DNA from: Streptomyces physcomitrii
GTDB taxonomy: Bacteria > Actinomycetota > Actinomycetes > Streptomycetales > Streptomycetaceae
DNA: 64,000 bases
Assembly: GCF_012273655.1 (NCBI RefSeq)
Contig: NZ_JAAWWP010000006.1
Location: 62,001-126,000, forward strand
Direction of reading: 5' to 3'
The notes under the pieces were generated by a model. It saw only the letters and a list, made by a program, of their open reading frames with translations. It made no database searches and had not been told where the DNA came from. Made by a program: the position numbers and the translations under genes. The number at the start of each line of letters is the position of its first letter. Position 1 is the first letter of the stretch. Shown piece after piece: positions 17,101 through 25,680 of this stretch.

Positions 17101-18050
17101 GCGGCCTGCCGCAGGAGGCCCCCACCACGGTTCCGGGAAGGGCCGAGGGGCCGGAGCCGTCGGACAGGGCGGATACGGCGCCGGAGGCGGCCCGCCTCGC
17201 GCCCGGCGCGACCGGCGCGGCGGCCCGAGTGACCGCCGCCGCACCGGAGACGACGGCCGCCGCACCGGAGATGACGTACGTCTACGCCGTGGGCCGGGAC
17301 CCCGCCGCCCTGGAGGAACTCGCCGCCCGCACCCCGGGTGTGGACGGGGGCCCGCTGCGCGCGGTCCGCGACGGGGAACTCGTCGCCCTGGTCTCCTCGG
17401 TCCCGGCCGGCTCCTTCGACGAGGGTGGTCTCCATGCCCAGCTGGAGGATCTCGCACGCCTGGAAGCGCTGGCCCGTGCTCACCACGCCGTGGTGGACGC
17501 GGCCTTCGCCGCCGCCACGGTGCTGCCGATGCGGCTGGCGACGGTCTACCTCGACGACTCCCGCGCCCGCGAGGTCCTGGTCCGGGAGGCGGCCCGGCTC
17601 GGCCGCCTCCTGGACCTGCTCGACGGCCAGGTCGAACTGGGCCTGAAGGTCTACGCCGACGCCGCCGCGGCCCGGCGTCCCGCGGCGGCGCCGACCGCCG
17701 CCGGCCCCGGCCGCGCCTATCTGCAACGCCGCCGCACCGAACAGCGGCAGAGCCGGGACCTCTACCGGGAGGCGGCCCAACTCGCCGAGGAGGCCGCGAG
17801 GTTGGCGGACTCCCTGGCCCGGGCCCGGGTGGTCCACCGGCCGCAGCAGGGCGAACTGGCGGCCACCCGCGCGGAGAACATCGCCAACGAGGCCTACCTC
17901 GTGCCCGCCGGGAGCGCGGCCGCCTTCCGGGACCGGCTCACCGCCCTCGCCGCGGACACCCCGGGCGTCTTCGTCGAGGTCACCGGGCCCTGGGCGCCCT
18001 ACTCCTTCACGGACTCCCCGGTACCCGAAGCCACCGGCGGGCCGCGATGA
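17097..18050 (+). CDS. gvpL: Gas vesicle protein GvpL (GvpL/GvpF family)
   Basis: 317 residues from the ATG at 17097, which overlaps the gvpJ stop (ATGA). The canonical family start would be the internal ATG at 17271 (MTYVYAVGRD); the extra 58 residues are low-complexity Ala/Pro/Glu and contain a tandem AAAPET/AAAPEM repeat. Domain marks: VLPMRLATVYLDD, AENIANEAYLVPA and a final TGPWAPYSFTDS. Both starts are plausible; coupling favours 17097, conservation favours 17271. Confidence 0.9.
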   Translation: MSGLPQEAPTTVPGRAEGPEPSDRADTAPEAARLAPGATGAAARVTAAAPETTAAAPEMTYVYAVGRDPAALEELAARTPGVDGGPLRAVRDGELVALVSSVPAGSFDEGGLHAQLEDLARLEALARAHHAVVDAAFAAATVLPMRLATVYLDDSRAREVLVREAARLGRLLDLLDGQVELGLKVYADAAAARRPAAAPTAAGPGRAYLQRRRTEQRQSRDLYREAAQLAEEAARLADSLARARVVHRPQQGELAATRAENIANEAYLVPAGSAAAFRDRLTALAADTPGVFVEVTGPWAPYSFTDSPVPEATGGPR

Positions 18051-18262
18051 CGAGCGTCCACCCGGCCCCCGGCGACCGGCCCGCCGCCCACCCGGCGGCC
18101 GGTCCTCCCGTGGCGCTCATCGACCTGCTCGACCGCCTTCTGCAGGGCGGGGCGGTGCTCACGGGCGACCTGGTCCTGTCCATCGCCGATGTCGATCTCG
18201 TCCACATCGACCTCCGCGCGGTCATCCGCTCCCTCGACGCGGACAACCCCGGGCCGTGGTGA
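18047..18262 (+). CDS. gvpS: Gas vesicle protein GvpS (short GvpA family)
   Basis: 71 residues, ATGA overlap with gvpL. PVALIDLLDRLLQGGAVLTG, then LVHIDLRAVIRSLDAD, is a compact GvpA/J-type core without the tail found in GvpA and GvpJ. Minor wall or end-cap subunit by family. Confidence 0.88.
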   Translation: MTSVHPAPGDRPAAHPAAGPPVALIDLLDRLLQGGAVLTGDLVLSIADVDLVHIDLRAVIRSLDADNPGPW

Positions 18263-18335
18263 GGCCCCCGCCCCGCTGACCGCCCCGTGCCCACCGGTGA
18301 CGCCCGCCCCGTCCACGCCCCCGAAGGAGAGCCCG

Positions 18336-18737
18336 ATGACCCAGCTCCGCGCCACGGACCCCGACCACCGGGAGGGCGAGGATCCGCTCACCACCCTCGC
18401 GCGCAGCGCCGCCCAGGCCTTCGACCTGCTGCCCGCCGAGCCGGGGACCGGCCGGGCACCCGCCGGGGCGCGCCGGCTGGCCGCCGACCCGGAGACGGTC
18501 GAACGCGATCTGCTCAAGCTCGTCCTCACCCTGGTGGAGCTGCTGCGCCAGCTGATGGAGCGCACGGCCCTGCACCGGGTGGACAAGGAGGACCTGACGA
18601 GCGAGCAGGAGGAGCGCATCGGCCTGACCCTGATGCTGCTCCACGACCGCATGGGGGAGCTGTGCGCGGAGCACGGCCTGGAGATGGAGGACCTCAATCT
18701 CGACCTGGGCCCCCTGGGCTCGCTGCTGCCCCGCTGA
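18336..18737 (+). CDS. gvpK: Gas vesicle protein GvpK
   Basis: 133 residues, ATG after GAAGGAGA. The family core is RDLLKLVLTLVELLRQLMER followed by DLTSEQEERIGLTLMLLHDR and a C-terminal LNLDLGPLGSLL. Last gene of the operon; GvpK is an essential assembly protein in several systems. Confidence 0.92.
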   Translation: MTQLRATDPDHREGEDPLTTLARSAAQAFDLLPAEPGTGRAPAGARRLAADPETVERDLLKLVLTLVELLRQLMERTALHRVDKEDLTSEQEERIGLTLMLLHDRMGELCAEHGLEMEDLNLDLGPLGSLLPR

Positions 18738-18795
18738 ACCACCCGTACCGCCCGTACCTGCCGTCTGAACCACCCGTACCCGCCGTCCGCCCACC
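18734..18795 (+). repeat. 31-bp direct repeat after gvpK
   Basis: CTGAACCACCCGTACC occurs at 18734 and 18765 with the following bases partly conserved. The first copy includes the gvpK stop codon. The gap 18738-18894 separates convergent genes. Confidence 0.65.
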
Positions 18796-18894
18796 GGCCC
18801 GGGCTCCCTGTACTCGGTGTACTCGGTGCGGTTCCCCTGCCCATGACGCGTCCGCCCTTCCCGGGCCGCGGCCGTCCACGCTCCCTCCTCGGTC

Positions 18895-19554
18895 CTACGC
18901 TGGTGCCGCCTCCCTGACCTCCTCGACCACGCCCTTGTCCAGGGCGGCCCGTACCAGTCCCGCCGCCAGCTCGGCGCGGTGACCCTCGGGGACCAGGCGG
19001 CCGAGGGTGCGCGAGGTCTTCGGCAGCCCGAGGCGTTCGGCGCCCTGGACCGCCTTGCCGTCGATGTACGGGGCGAACTCCGGCCAGAGATCCTGGACTT
19101 CACGCAGGAAGATGTCGGCGCCGGTCGGCCCGATGCCCGGTACCTCGCGTAGCAGCGCGCGCATCCGGCGCGGGTCGCCGTCGGCCTCGGCCCGCATCCG
19201 GCGCAGGTCGCCCCCGTGGCGTTCGCGGACGAAGCGGGCGCTCTTGCCGAGCGTGGTGGCGGTGCTCTCGTCGTACCGGCGGTAGTGGCCCTCGCCGAGG
19301 GCGTCCACGCGCCGCTGCCAGTCGGCCGCCTCCATGCGCTGCGGGGTGCGCATCCCGGCGTCGAACAGCGCACGCGCGGCCGCCACCGCGACACCGGCCC
19401 GGATGCGGGCGCTGAGCAGGGCGGCCAGGACCAGGGTCTGGTACAGCGGTTGCGGGGTGTCGCGCAGCCGGATGCCCGCCTCGTGCGCGTAGGTCTCGCC
19501 GTGCGTGCGCAGCAGGGCGTCGACGGTGCGCTCGCGGGTGGTGGTGCGGGCCAT
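18895..19554 (-). CDS. HhH-GPD DNA repair glycosylase/endonuclease III-like protein
   Basis: 219 residues. The helix-hairpin-helix is VPGIGPTGADIFLREVQ at ~140-156, followed by an acidic/Asp segment (FAPYID). The catalytic Lys expected in the hairpin of bifunctional endonuclease III is not obvious and there is no C-terminal 4Fe-4S cysteine loop, so it may be a monofunctional or non-catalytic member. It is divergent from the LigD-type polymerase gene. Probably a base-excision-repair protein. Confidence 0.8.
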   Translation of the reverse strand: MARTTTRERTVDALLRTHGETYAHEAGIRLRDTPQPLYQTLVLAALLSARIRAGVAVAAARALFDAGMRTPQRMEAADWQRRVDALGEGHYRRYDESTATTLGKSARFVRERHGGDLRRMRAEADGDPRRMRALLREVPGIGPTGADIFLREVQDLWPEFAPYIDGKAVQGAERLGLPKTSRTLGRLVPEGHRAELAAGLVRAALDKGVVEEVREAAPA

Positions 19555-19824
19555 CGGTGTCTCCCTTCACGGGGCGCCGGGCCTCGGCGGTGCGCACGGG
19601 GCCGCGGGGCGGCGCCGGCACCCGCCGGATCCCTACGGGAATGGTCCCAGAGCGCCGGGTGTCCCGCAGATCCGCAGGTCCACGGGTACGTACGGCGCTC
19701 CACGGATACGTACAAGCGCTGGTATGCGGGCTGGCCCGGCCGCTACCCGGGCACCCGGCAGTGAGTCGAGGGCTAGGGAATTCGGACGGGATTGTGTGCT
19801 CTGTGCCCCGGGTAACCGGCCGGT

Positions 19825-20739
19825 ATGAGTGAGACCCTGCGGCTGCGCGCCGGACGCCGCACCGTGGAGATCCGGCGCCCCGGCAAGCGGCTCTTCCCCG
19901 AGGGCGGGCCGACCAAGGCGGACCTGGCCGAGTACCAGCGCCGCATCGCGCCGTATCTGCTGCCGGAGCTGCGCGGGCGGCCGCTGATGCTGGAGCGCCT
20001 GCCCGAAGGCGTGGGCGGCACACCGCACTTCATGCAGAAGGACACCCCGGACCACTACCCGGAGTGGGTGCACCGGGTGGAGCTGAAGAAGGAGGGCGGC
20101 ACCGTCGTGCACACCCTCTGCGAGAACACGGCCACCCTCGTCTTCCTCGCCGGCCAGGCCTGTCTGACCCTGCACCGCTGGCTCTCCCGGGCCGACCGCC
20201 CCGACCACCCCGACCGGCTGGTCTTCGACCTCGACCCGCCCGGCAGCGACTTCGCCGCCGCCCGGGAGGCCGCGTACCTGCTGCGTGAACTCCTCGACCA
20301 ACTCCGCCTGCCCGCACGCCTGATGAGCACCGGCTCCCGCGGACTGCATGTGAGCGTCCCCCTCGACAGGAGCGCCTCCTTCGACGACTCCCGGGCCTTC
20401 GCCCACGAGGTCGCCGAGGTCCTCGCCGCCCGCCACCCCGGCTCGCTCACCACCGCCGTCCGCAAGGAGGCCCGCGGCGGGCGCCTCTACCTCGATGTGC
20501 AGCGCAACGCCTACGCGCAGACCGCCGTGGCCCCCTGGTCGGTGCGGGCCAGGAAGGACGCCCCCGTCGCCGTACCGCTGACCTGGGACCAGCTCGACGA
20601 ACCCGGCCTCGGCCCGCGCGACTGGTCCCTGCGCGAACCGGACGCCGTCCTCGAACTCGCCGCCCGGCGGCCCTGGTCCGGCACACCCCGCGGCCGCTCC
20701 CTCGGCCCGGCCCGGCGGAGGCTGGCGAAGCTGCGCTGA
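19825..20739 (+). CDS. LigD-type NHEJ polymerase/primase domain protein
   Basis: 304 residues comprising only the polymerase (PolDom, archaeo-eukaryotic primase) domain: TVEIRRPGKRLFPEGGPTKA, FMQKDTPDHYPEW, the metal-binding LVFDLDPPG at ~132-140, and STGSRGLHVSVPL. No ligase or phosphoesterase domain is fused. With Ku at 5389-6432 it supplies gap filling and nucleotide addition in end joining; the ATP ligase must be elsewhere. Confidence 0.93.
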   Translation: MSETLRLRAGRRTVEIRRPGKRLFPEGGPTKADLAEYQRRIAPYLLPELRGRPLMLERLPEGVGGTPHFMQKDTPDHYPEWVHRVELKKEGGTVVHTLCENTATLVFLAGQACLTLHRWLSRADRPDHPDRLVFDLDPPGSDFAAAREAAYLLRELLDQLRLPARLMSTGSRGLHVSVPLDRSASFDDSRAFAHEVAEVLAARHPGSLTTAVRKEARGGRLYLDVQRNAYAQTAVAPWSVRARKDAPVAVPLTWDQLDEPGLGPRDWSLREPDAVLELAARRPWSGTPRGRSLGPARRRLAKLR

Positions 20740-20905
20740 GGGCCCGGAGCCGGCCGGCCGGGGCGGCGGCCGGTGGCGGCAGGCGGGCCGCCCCCAGGTG
20801 TGTGCACTATGGGGGCGTCGGCATCCGCAGCGGCCGCGGCCGCATGGTCCGTACCCGTCCGGGCACCCTGAACCACCAGCACCGCCCCTTCGCGCTGGAG
20901 GAATC

Positions 20906-22147
20906 ATGAAACTCGCCCCTCTCGCCCCTCTCTACGAGCGCCGAGGACCGTGGGCGACCGCCTACCTCGACACCTCGGTGGCCGACGAAGCCCTCGCCAC
21001 CCGCCGCGAACTCCAGGCCCGCGAGACAGCGGAGGACCTCGCGCGGCAGGGCGCCGACGAGGCCACCTGCCGCGCGGTGCGGGAGGCGCTGGAGGCCGCC
21101 ACCCACGGCGGGCCCGGCGCGGGCGTCGCGGTGTTCGCCACCGGGGGAGAGGTGGTGTACGCCTCCGGGCTGACCGCCCCGCCCGAGAGCGGGAGCCTCA
21201 CCTCCTGGGCGCCGCTGCCGCATGTCGCCCCGCTGGTGCGGCTGCTCCCCGACGAGCCCGACTGCCTGGTCGCCCGCATCGACCGCACCGGCGCCGACCT
21301 GGAACTGCGCACCGCCGACCGCCACCGGCCGCTGGACGAGGTGGCGGGCCGGGACTGGCCGGTGCACCGTACGGCCTCCGCCGACTGGTCGGAGCGTCAC
21401 TTCCAGCTGAGCGTCGAGAACTCCTGGAAGGAGAACGCCCGTACCGTCGCCGAGGGCATCGCGCAGGCGGTCGCCGAGACCGGCGCGGAACTCATCGTGC
21501 TCGCCGGTGACGAGCGGGAACGCCGCACCGTACGGGAGGCGCTCCCGCAGCATCTCGCGCCGTTCGCCGTGGAGACCCGGCACGGCGGGCGGGCCGCCGG
21601 TTCCTCCGAGGAGTCGCTCGACGCGGCCGTCGAGGAGGAGCAGCAGAGGTTCCTGCGGCGGCGTACCGCCGAGCAGCTGGAGCGGTTCGAGGCCGCCCGG
21701 CAGCGGCCCGACGGCCGGACCGAGGCCGTCGACGGCGTGCCCGCCCTGGTCGAGGCCGCGCGCGAGCACCGTATCGAGACGCTGCTGCTGCACCCCGAGG
21801 GTCCCGACACCTACGCCGAGGTCTGGGCCGGACCCGACCCCGACCAGCTCGCCACCCGGCGTACCGAGGTCCGCGAACTCGGCGAGCCGGAGCCCTTCGC
21901 CACCCGCGCCGACGACGCCCTGCTGCGGTCCGCGGTCACCACGTCCGCCGCGGTGGTCCTGGTGCCGGGCGGCGAACCGGAACGCGCGCCCCAGGAGGAC
22001 CTCGCGGCCGACAACCGGACCGAACGGCAGGCGGGTTCGGGCTCCGAGGCCTCCGGTGAGGTGCCGGTCGGCGGTCTGGGTGCCGTGCTGCGCTGGGCCA
22101 CCGAGGGCGAGCATCCGCGGCCCGAACCCGGGACGGGCCGAGGCTGA
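20906..22147 (+). CDS. Vms1/Ankzf1-like (baeRF) peptidyl-tRNA hydrolase family protein
   Basis: 413 residues, ATG after GGAGGAATC. N-terminal ATAYLDTSVADEA, a middle ENSWKENARTVAEGIAQAV, then AELIVLAGDERERRTVREAL and HRIETLLLHPEG give the eRF1-like baeRF layout found in actinobacteria. Such proteins are proposed to release nascent chains from stalled ribosomes; family assignment is confident, activity is inferred. The last ~40 residues are polar and disordered. Confidence 0.8.
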   Translation: MKLAPLAPLYERRGPWATAYLDTSVADEALATRRELQARETAEDLARQGADEATCRAVREALEAATHGGPGAGVAVFATGGEVVYASGLTAPPESGSLTSWAPLPHVAPLVRLLPDEPDCLVARIDRTGADLELRTADRHRPLDEVAGRDWPVHRTASADWSERHFQLSVENSWKENARTVAEGIAQAVAETGAELIVLAGDERERRTVREALPQHLAPFAVETRHGGRAAGSSEESLDAAVEEEQQRFLRRRTAEQLERFEAARQRPDGRTEAVDGVPALVEAAREHRIETLLLHPEGPDTYAEVWAGPDPDQLATRRTEVRELGEPEPFATRADDALLRSAVTTSAAVVLVPGGEPERAPQEDLAADNRTERQAGSGSEASGEVPVGGLGAVLRWATEGEHPRPEPGTGRG

Positions 22148-22290
22148 GTCCGGCAGCGGAGCGGCCGGCCGGCCGTCCGCCCGACCGGCCGGCCGTCCGG
22201 GAGCGGCAGGGCTCGCGAGCACCGCGAGAGCCGTCAGAGAGCCGTGCGACGACCGCGGGCAGAACCCGGAAGGGAAGCGAGCAGAACCCG

Positions 22291-22338
22291 AAAGCCAAAG
22301 CCAAAGCCAAAGCCAAAGCCAAAGTCGAAGCCGAAGTG
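22291..22338 (+). repeat. Hexanucleotide repeat (AAAGCC)n upstream of a small gene
   Basis: Five perfect AAAGCC units at 22291-22320 followed by three degenerate units (AAAGTCGAAGCCGAAGTG). This A-rich purine tract is unusual in such a GC-rich genome; unit number is likely to vary by slippage. It ends 37 bases before the next start. Confidence 0.85.
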
Positions 22339-22374
22339 AAAGAGAAAGAAGAGCGGAAGGAGACAGGACGGACC

Positions 22375-22560
22375 ATGGCAGGCGAAGTGGAGATCCTGCG
22401 GGCGAAGTTCGCCCGGGCCAAGGCCGCGAAGAAGTGGACCGACGGTGCCGCGCTCGGCCGTGCGGCTCTCAAGGAGGAGGGGCGCCAGGAGTCGGAGGCG
22501 GCTCGCAGGGCGGAGGCGGCGGCCAAGTCCGCCCGGCGGGAGGCCCGGAACCGTCCCTGA
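22375..22560 (+). CDS. Small Lys/Ala-rich helical protein
   Basis: 61 residues starting MAGEVEILRAKFARAKAAKK; ribosome site GGAAGGAG upstream. It is almost wholly charged or Ala, predicted to be a single helix or coiled coil. No named domain. It follows the AAAGCC repeat and precedes another small disordered protein gene. Confidence 0.6.
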   Translation: MAGEVEILRAKFARAKAAKKWTDGAALGRAALKEEGRQESEAARRAEAAAKSARREARNRP

Positions 22561-22636
22561 GCCCACCGCCCGTGCCGCCCGCGCGCCCCAGGGCCCGGCG
22601 GCCGCACCCGTGACAGCAGCCCGGAAGGAGACAGGT

Positions 22637-22882
22637 ATGCCCGCGATCCGGGACGAAGAAGAGGAGACGGGTCCGCAGTCGAAGCCCGTGCCCCACGACC
22701 CGCCGGACCAGCAGGCCGACGCCGACAGCGAGGCGCCGGACCCGTGGGAGGGCTCGACCCCGCAGGAGGACAACGCCCCGCCGCACAAGGACGTACCCGA
22801 CACCGACGAGGCGGGCACCAGCCGCCGCAGCGAACCGTCCAGCCCGGTCACCGACCCGCAGCCCGAGGAGCCTTCGGGGTGA
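22637..22882 (+). CDS. Small acidic disordered protein
   Basis: 81 residues, ATG after GGAAGGAGACAG. Glu/Asp/Pro-rich without hydrophobic core (for example DEEEETGPQSKPVPHDPPDQ). No recognised family; the strong ribosome site supports expression. Confidence 0.6.
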   Translation: MPAIRDEEEETGPQSKPVPHDPPDQQADADSEAPDPWEGSTPQEDNAPPHKDVPDTDEAGTSRRSEPSSPVTDPQPEEPSG

Positions 22883-23094
22883 ACCGGCGCGGCCCCGGGA
22901 CCGCCGGTCCCGGGGCCGCCCGGCCGTCCGCCCGGGGTCAGCGCGCCGCACCGCTACGCGGAGCCCCCAGCCCCCGGCGCCACGCGACAGGGCGTCCGTC
23001 CGGCGAGCGGGCACTCCGCGCCGCGCCCTGCCGCGCCCGTCATCCCGTCTGCCGCAAAGGCCCGCACGCGCCCGCACATGTCTGGAGCAGCGCC

Positions 23095-24114
23095 ATGAAG
23101 GTCGTCTACGTCTCCTATCCCGCCACGGACTCCGGCGAGCGCGGCGGTGTCCTCGCCGACACCGAACGGGCCCTGGAACTGAGGCCGTTGCTGGAGAAGC
23201 ACGGGCACGAGCTGGTCACCACGACGGAGACGGGCGAGGGGCTCGACCGGGAGTTGGCCGCCGCGGAGGTCCTGATCACCACACCCTTCTGGCCGGTCTA
23301 CCTCAGCCGCGAGCGGATCGAGGGCGCCCCGGACCTCGGGCTCGTCATCACGGCGGGCATCGGCTCCGACCACATCGACTGGGATGTGGCGCGTGAGCAC
23401 GGCATCACCGTGGCCGAGGTGACCGGCTCCAATGTGGTGAGCGTCGCCGAGCACAACGTCCTGCAGATCCTGGCGCTGGTGCGCGGCTTCGTCCCCGCCC
23501 ACCAGCAGGTGCGCGACGGCCGCTGGGACGTCGCCGAGGCCACCGCGAAGGCCCACGACCTGGAGGGCAAGACGGTCGGCATCATCGGCCTCGGCGCCAT
23601 CGGGGCACGTACCGCGCTGCGGCTCAAGGCCTTCGACGTGACGATGCTCTACTACGCCAACCACCGCAGGTCACCCGCGGACGAGAGCGTCCTCGGGGTG
23701 CGGTACGCGCGGCTGGACCGGCTGGTGGCCGAGTCCGATGTCGTCTGCCTGGCACTGCCGCTGACGGACGGCAGCCGGGCTCTCTTCGACCGGGACCGGC
23801 TGGCCGCCATGAAGCCGGGCGCCTGGCTGGTCAACACCGCCCGGGGCGCCGTGGTGGACCGGGACGCGCTGGTGGCGGCGCTGGAGAGCGGCCGACTCGC
23901 CGGTTACGCGGGGGACACCTGGTATCCGCAGCCCGCCCCGCCGGACCACCCCTGGCGGACGATGCCGCAGCACGCCATGACGATCCACTGCTCCGGCATG
24001 ACGGTCGAGGCGCAGCGGCGCATCGCGGACGGCGTCCAGGAGATGCTCCGCGACCACCTCGCCGGGGACCCGCTGCCCGCGGACTACGTACTGGTGGATC
24101 CCGCCGCGGACTGA
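23095..24114 (+). CDS. NAD(P)-dependent formate dehydrogenase-like D-2-hydroxyacid dehydrogenase
   Basis: 339 residues. It follows metal-free formate dehydrogenases closely: TPFWPVYLSRERI, TAGIGSDHIDWD, GSNVVSVAEH with N113, the Rossmann turn GLGAIG at 165-170, NTARG with R250, YPQPAPPDHPWRTMP with Q279, and catalytic H298 in IHCSGMT. It is ~60 residues shorter than the ~400-residue Pseudomonas enzyme, lacking its N- and C-terminal extensions. The cofactor loop reads YYANHRR where the NAD-specific enzyme has an Asp, so NADP use is possible. Likely reaction: formate to CO2. Confidence 0.85.
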   Translation: MKVVYVSYPATDSGERGGVLADTERALELRPLLEKHGHELVTTTETGEGLDRELAAAEVLITTPFWPVYLSRERIEGAPDLGLVITAGIGSDHIDWDVAREHGITVAEVTGSNVVSVAEHNVLQILALVRGFVPAHQQVRDGRWDVAEATAKAHDLEGKTVGIIGLGAIGARTALRLKAFDVTMLYYANHRRSPADESVLGVRYARLDRLVAESDVVCLALPLTDGSRALFDRDRLAAMKPGAWLVNTARGAVVDRDALVAALESGRLAGYAGDTWYPQPAPPDHPWRTMPQHAMTIHCSGMTVEAQRRIADGVQEMLRDHLAGDPLPADYVLVDPAAD

Positions 24115-24151
24115 GGCGGTGCCGGGGCCGGTCCGCCGCCGGGCACGCTCC

Positions 24152-24205
24152 CTCGGCGGCCTCGGCGGCCTCGGCGGCCTCGGCGGCCTCGGCGGCCACG
24201 GCGGC
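24152..24205 (+). repeat. 9-bp tandem repeat (CTCGGCGGC), six units
   Basis: Five perfect units from 24152 to 24196 and a sixth with one change. It lies between convergent genes (24115-24226) and is probably neutral; it is prone to slippage. Confidence 0.9.
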
Positions 24206-24226
24206 GGACGGTCGGCTCCGGTGCGC

Positions 24227-25591
24227 TCAGGCGCCGCTCGCGTCCAGCATGTCGTCCCGGCTGACGACCTTGACCCGCTCGCGGCCCTGCGGTTCGCCCA
24301 GCGCGCGCTCATGGGCGTCGAGCCGGTACCAGTGCTGCCAGGTGGTGAAGCGCACCCCGCGCTCGCGCAGACAGGTCTCGATCGCCTGCTCGTCCGGGGC
24401 CCCGGGGGTGGTCAGCCGGCCCGCCGCGTGGTCGTCGAGCAGGCAGGCGACGGTCTCGTTGGCGTCGCCCTTGGTGTGGCCGATGAGGCCGACGGGGCCG
24501 CGCTTGATCCAGCCGGTGACATAGGTGGACGGCAGCGGGGCACCGTCCCCGTCGAGCACCCGGCCGGCCTCGTGCGGCACGGTGCCGGAGACCGTGTCGA
24601 AGGGCAGCTTGGGCAGCTCCTCGGAGAGGTAGCCCACCGCGCGGTAGACGGACTGGACCTCCCAGTCGCGGAAGGCGCCGGTGCCGCGTACGCCGCCCTC
24701 GCCGTCCAGTTCGGTGCGCTCGGTGCGCAGTCCGACGACCCGGCCGTCGGCGCCGAGGATCTCGCTCGGCGACTCGAAGAAGTGCAGGTAGAGCCGGTGC
24801 GGCCGGTTGCCGACATCGCGGATCGCCCAGTTCTCCAGGGTGGAGGCCACCATGTCGATCTGCTTGTTGCCGCGTCGGGCGGAGACGGAGCCCTCGTCGT
24901 ACTCGATGTCCTCGGGGTCGACGATCACCTCGATGGTGGGCGAGTGGTCCAGCTCCCGCAGTTCCATCGGGCTGAACTTGGCCTGCGCGGGCCCTCGCCG
25001 CCCGAAGACGTGCACCTCGCGGGCCCGGTTGGCCGCCAGGCCGCCGTGCACGTTCGGCGGGATCTCGGTGGGCAGCAGTTCCTCGGCGGTCTTGGCGAGG
25101 ACGCGGGCCACGTCCAGGGCGACATTGCCCACGCCGAGGACAGCGACCTTCTCCGCGTCGAGCGGCCACTCGCGCGGCACGTCGGGGTGGCCGTCGTACC
25201 AGGAGACGAAGTCGGCGGCGCCGAAGGAGCCGTCCAGCTCGGCGCCGGGGATGTCCAGCGGGCGGTCGGCGTCGGCGCCGGTGGCGAAGACCACGGCGTC
25301 GTAGAACCGGTGCAGGTCGTCCAGGGAGAGGTCCCGGGGGTAGTCCACATTGCCGAAGAGCCGGACCTGCGGTTTGTCCAGGACCTTGTGCAGGGCGGTG
25401 ACGATGCCCTTGATCCGCGGGTGGTCCGGGGCGACGCCGTAGCGGATCAGGCCGAAGGGGGCCGGCATCCGCTCGAAGAGGTCGATGGAGACGCCGGGCT
25501 CGGCCGCCGCGTGGGATTTGAGCAGCGCGTCGGCAGCGTAGATTCCGGCCGGACCGGCCCCGACGATCGCCACTCTCAGCGCACGTGACAT
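24227..25591 (-). CDS. Ferredoxin/adrenodoxin-NADP+ reductase FprA-like
   Basis: 454 residues, ATG at 25591 behind GGGAAGG. FAD site VAIVGAGPAGIYAADALL at residues 7-24; second nucleotide site VAVLGVGNVALDVARVLAKT at ~150; VFGRRGPAQAKF and the C-terminal TGWIKRGPVGLIGHTKGDA are hallmarks of the mycobacterial FprA/adrenodoxin reductase family. It moves electrons between NADPH and ferredoxins, for instance those feeding P450s such as the one at 39140-40348. An iron-box-like palindrome lies 40 bases upstream. Confidence 0.93.
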   Translation of the reverse strand: MSRALRVAIVGAGPAGIYAADALLKSHAAAEPGVSIDLFERMPAPFGLIRYGVAPDHPRIKGIVTALHKVLDKPQVRLFGNVDYPRDLSLDDLHRFYDAVVFATGADADRPLDIPGAELDGSFGAADFVSWYDGHPDVPREWPLDAEKVAVLGVGNVALDVARVLAKTAEELLPTEIPPNVHGGLAANRAREVHVFGRRGPAQAKFSPMELRELDHSPTIEVIVDPEDIEYDEGSVSARRGNKQIDMVASTLENWAIRDVGNRPHRLYLHFFESPSEILGADGRVVGLRTERTELDGEGGVRGTGAFRDWEVQSVYRAVGYLSEELPKLPFDTVSGTVPHEAGRVLDGDGAPLPSTYVTGWIKRGPVGLIGHTKGDANETVACLLDDHAAGRLTTPGAPDEQAIETCLRERGVRFTTWQHWYRLDAHERALGEPQGRERVKVVSRDDMLDASGA

Positions 25592-25630
25592 GGAGCAACC
25601 TTCCCTTTGGTGAGCAAACCCGTCCTCCAA

Positions 25631-25650
25631 AGGTAAGGCATGCCTAACCT
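25631..25650 (-). promoter_or_regulatory. Iron-box-like palindrome (DmdR/IdeR type) upstream of fprA
   Basis: AGGTAAGGCATGCCTAACCT is a 20-bp near-perfect palindrome (one mismatched pair). It resembles the actinobacterial iron box TTAGGTTAGGCTCACCTAA bound by DmdR1/IdeR/DtxR. Its position just before the ferredoxin reductase start suggests iron-dependent repression. Confidence 0.65.
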
Positions 25651-25680
25651 GTCTCACGCCCGGCCCCTGTGCTTCTTGCG

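Noticed and set aside
24152..24205. Possible CRISPR-like array
   Set aside because: Contiguous 9-bp units without spacers; a simple tandem repeat.
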